From JALZVT01 sp964634815 (GTDB lineage: Bacteria; Pseudomonadota; Gammaproteobacteria; Pseudomonadales; Azotimanducaceae), in assembly GCA_964634815.1 (NCBI GenBank), contig CAZWMD010000015.1, positions 15,852 through 79,851 on the forward strand: a stretch of DNA of 64,000 bases, read 5' to 3'. Positions 62,501 to 64,000 of this stretch are shown one piece after another. Under the pieces are notes generated by a model, which made no database searches, had not been told where the DNA came from, and worked only from the letters and a program-made list of their open reading frames with translations. The position numbers and the translations under genes were made by a program. How positions within the stretch are numbered: the stretch's first letter is position 1; each line of letters starts with the position of its first letter.

Positions 62501-64000
62501 ATGGCCCAAGAATCTACCACAGCCTCATCACCCCAAAAGCCGTCGCTAGAGCCTTCAACTGGTCCAGTGCGAATCGGTTTGCTGGTAAATTCAGCAACTG
62601 TCGCTAAATACGATGCAGAGTTCATTGCCTGGACGGAAACCCAACCAGACATTGAGGTTACCCACCTCATTTTACATGCACCCAAGTCTGAAGCGTCTAC
62701 CAACACCAGCCATCGGGGCTCTCTGTTTAATCGGGCAAAAGGACTATTAGCCAAGCAAGGACTTGGCGCTACGCTTGCCGGAATAGTATGGCAATACATC
62801 GAATGGAGCGAACGAAGAATATTAGCGAAAAACGACGAGTTACTTAGAGATCATCTAGACACCGTAGACGTAAGCGAGCGAGTACCGCATCAACTTAGTA
62901 TCACCCCTATGGTCTCCCCATCCGGATTCGTTTACCGCTTTTCTGACGATGACACACAGGCCGTACGCGAACTCGACCTGGATCTGATGATTCGCTGTGG
63001 CGACGGCATTCTCCGCGGCGATCTGCTAAACGCCAGTAGATTTGGAGTTTTGTCTTTTCATCACGCAGACAATCGCTTGAACCGTGGCGGACCGCCTGCT
63101 TTCTGGGAAGTTTTCTACGAACAAATAAGCACTGGCTTCACGATCCAAAAACTCTCAGATGTCCTTGATGGTGGCGAGGTCTATAAACGCGGACATTTCC
63201 CGACACAATACCCTTACCTTGTAAACGAGGCACAACTGTTCGCAAAAGCTAACCCCTTTATGCGCCATGTTGTTCGTCACGTGGCCGACAATGGCTGCCT
63301 GCCAGACCCAATACCGTCTACGCCTTACTCCGCGAGACTGTACAGACGCCCAAATCTGTCGCAGATGGTTCAGTATCTCGGTCAGAGGTTCATTCATCGA
63401 ACTCGCAAAAAGCTAACTCATATCGCTGGATATAAAGATCTGTGGCACGTCGGTTACTGCCACTCCGACTGGACAGAGGCAGAACTTTGGCGCGGTCCCA
63501 AACTTGTTAATCCACCAGGAACATTCCTGGCCGATCCTTTTGTAATCCAAAGAGAAGGTAAGGCATATTGCTTTGTCGAGGAACTCGACCTGTCGATCGA
63601 CAAGGCAGTTATAAGCGTCTACGAGCTGGGTAAGAAGGAAGCGGTGCCTCTGGGCAGAGTGATCGAGGAGCCGTTTCACCTTTCTTTTCCGTACCTGTTT
63701 GAATACAACGGCGAGCTTTTCATGTGTCCCGAGACCTCAATGGCTAACGACATAAGAGTCTATCAATGCGATGAGTTTCCCTTGAAATGGTCGCTAAAGC
63801 AGATTCTGATGCCCGACTACTACGCCGCAGACACAATGCTGTTTGAGCATGATGGTCGCTGGTGGATGTTTACCAATACCGACGAAGCGAACATAGATGA
63901 ATTTTGTTCTGAGCTGAACATTTTCTGGTCTGATTCACCATTATCGACTGACTGGACTGCTCACGCTCAAAACCCCATCATTATCGATTCCGCTCGAGCT
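62501..64000 (+). CDS. Formyltransferase-like / GINT1-like two-domain protein, 3' end cut by window edge
   Basis: 500 codons without a stop. The N-terminal ~230 residues match formyl-transferase-type folds, with MIRCGDGILRGDLL and FGVLSFHHADNRLNRGGPPAFWEVF around residues 165-206; where formyltransferases have the catalytic Asn-x-His the sequence is SFHH, so transferase activity is uncertain. From about residue 325 comes GPKLVNPPGTFLADPFVIQREGKAYCFVEELD, FPYLFEYNGELFMCPETS and WWMFTNTD, the beta-propeller-like domain found at the N-terminus of plant glucosamine inositolphosphorylceramide transferases. It likely acts on a surface sugar or lipid. Its link to the P450 five bases upstream is unexplained. 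Confidence 0.82.
   Translation, partial: MAQESTTASSPQKPSLEPSTGPVRIGLLVNSATVAKYDAEFIAWTETQPDIEVTHLILHAPKSEASTNTSHRGSLFNRAKGLLAKQGLGATLAGIVWQYIEWSERRILAKNDELLRDHLDTVDVSERVPHQLSITPMVSPSGFVYRFSDDDTQAVRELDLDLMIRCGDGILRGDLLNASRFGVLSFHHADNRLNRGGPPAFWEVFYEQISTGFTIQKLSDVLDGGEVYKRGHFPTQYPYLVNEAQLFAKANPFMRHVVRHVADNGCLPDPIPSTPYSARLYRRPNLSQMVQYLGQRFIHRTRKKLTHIAGYKDLWHVGYCHSDWTEAELWRGPKLVNPPGTFLADPFVIQREGKAYCFVEELDLSIDKAVISVYELGKKEAVPLGRVIEEPFHLSFPYLFEYNGELFMCPETSMANDIRVYQCDEFPLKWSLKQILMPDYYAADTMLFEHDGRWWMFTNTDEANIDEFCSELNIFWSDSPLSTDWTAHAQNPIIIDSARA

Noticed and set aside
1..64000. RNA genes, CRISPR arrays, insertion sequences, prophage, origin of replication
   Set aside because: No tRNA-like cloverleaf, spaced direct-repeat array, transposase or integrase was seen on reading the window; a covariance-model scan was not possible here.

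Overview
The window looks like a scaffold from a marine-type proteobacterium, most likely a gammaproteobacterium. Markers for this are YaeQ, TamA/TamB, CreA, a TyrB/AspC-type aminotransferase, class II fumarase, a TorF-type putative porin and several degradative acyl-CoA enzymes. The NAD kinase is of the short type I associate more with Alphaproteobacteria, so the class call is not certain. Three runs of exactly 100 N (761-860, 16692-16791, 44724-44823) are scaffold joins of unknown true size. I see no rRNA, tRNA, CRISPR array, insertion sequence or prophage. No gene-free stretch exceeds about 300 bases.

Layout. 1-760: truncated ecdysteroid-kinase-like phosphotransferase and a gene tail, minus strand. 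893-4040: aldehyde dehydrogenase plus acetolactate-synthase-like ThDP enzyme. 4258-7996: GtrA, YaeQ, a spermidine-synthase-like protein, an APC permease and a SnoaL-like lipoprotein. 8011-12218: acyl-CoA dehydrogenase, PNPOx-like flavoprotein, Rieske oxygenase, NAD kinase. 12263-16598: iron-flavoured block (orphan Fur box, PiuC-type dioxygenase, lipoprotein with a His/Met-rich stretch) followed by a molybdopterin oxidoreductase and a YHS protein. 16863-21049: EF-hand protein, amidase, paired acyl-CoA dehydrogenases. 21096-27036: minus-strand run of aldo/keto reductase, GlpD-type dehydrogenase, GH4 alpha-galactosidase and secreted esterase, which could release and use glycerol from galactosylglycerol compounds. 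27086-43195: mostly housekeeping (short MutS-like ATPase, aminotransferase, NhaP-RCK antiporter, CreA, MscS, TamB/TamA, fumarase) plus a PHP-type phosphodiesterase, a histidine phosphatase and an MFS exporter.

43413-49776 is the most interesting region. An ECF sigma factor, a membrane anti-sigma factor and a lipoprotein subtilase overlap by ATGA junctions. They are followed on the same strand by a TorF-type porin and two paralogous, very similar surface lipoproteins. The upstream regions of the sigma gene and of the first lipoprotein share a bipartite motif, TGAACC-N17-CTC(A/C)TACG, with identical 17-base spacing. It is a strong candidate for the autoregulated target promoter of this sigma factor and ties the lipoproteins to it. 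The subtilase has Asp where the oxyanion-hole Asn is expected.

49913-64000 is a catabolic/export block: luciferase-like monooxygenase, tandem class III CoA-transferases, Baeyer-Villiger-type monooxygenase, secreted hydrolase, a TetR-regulated RND efflux operon with a visible operator/promoter, a cytochrome P450, and a truncated two-domain protein (formyltransferase-like plus GINT1-like). Together with the Rieske oxygenase and three acyl-CoA dehydrogenases this suggests breakdown of cyclic, sterol- or terpenoid-like compounds, but the substrate cannot be read from sequence alone.
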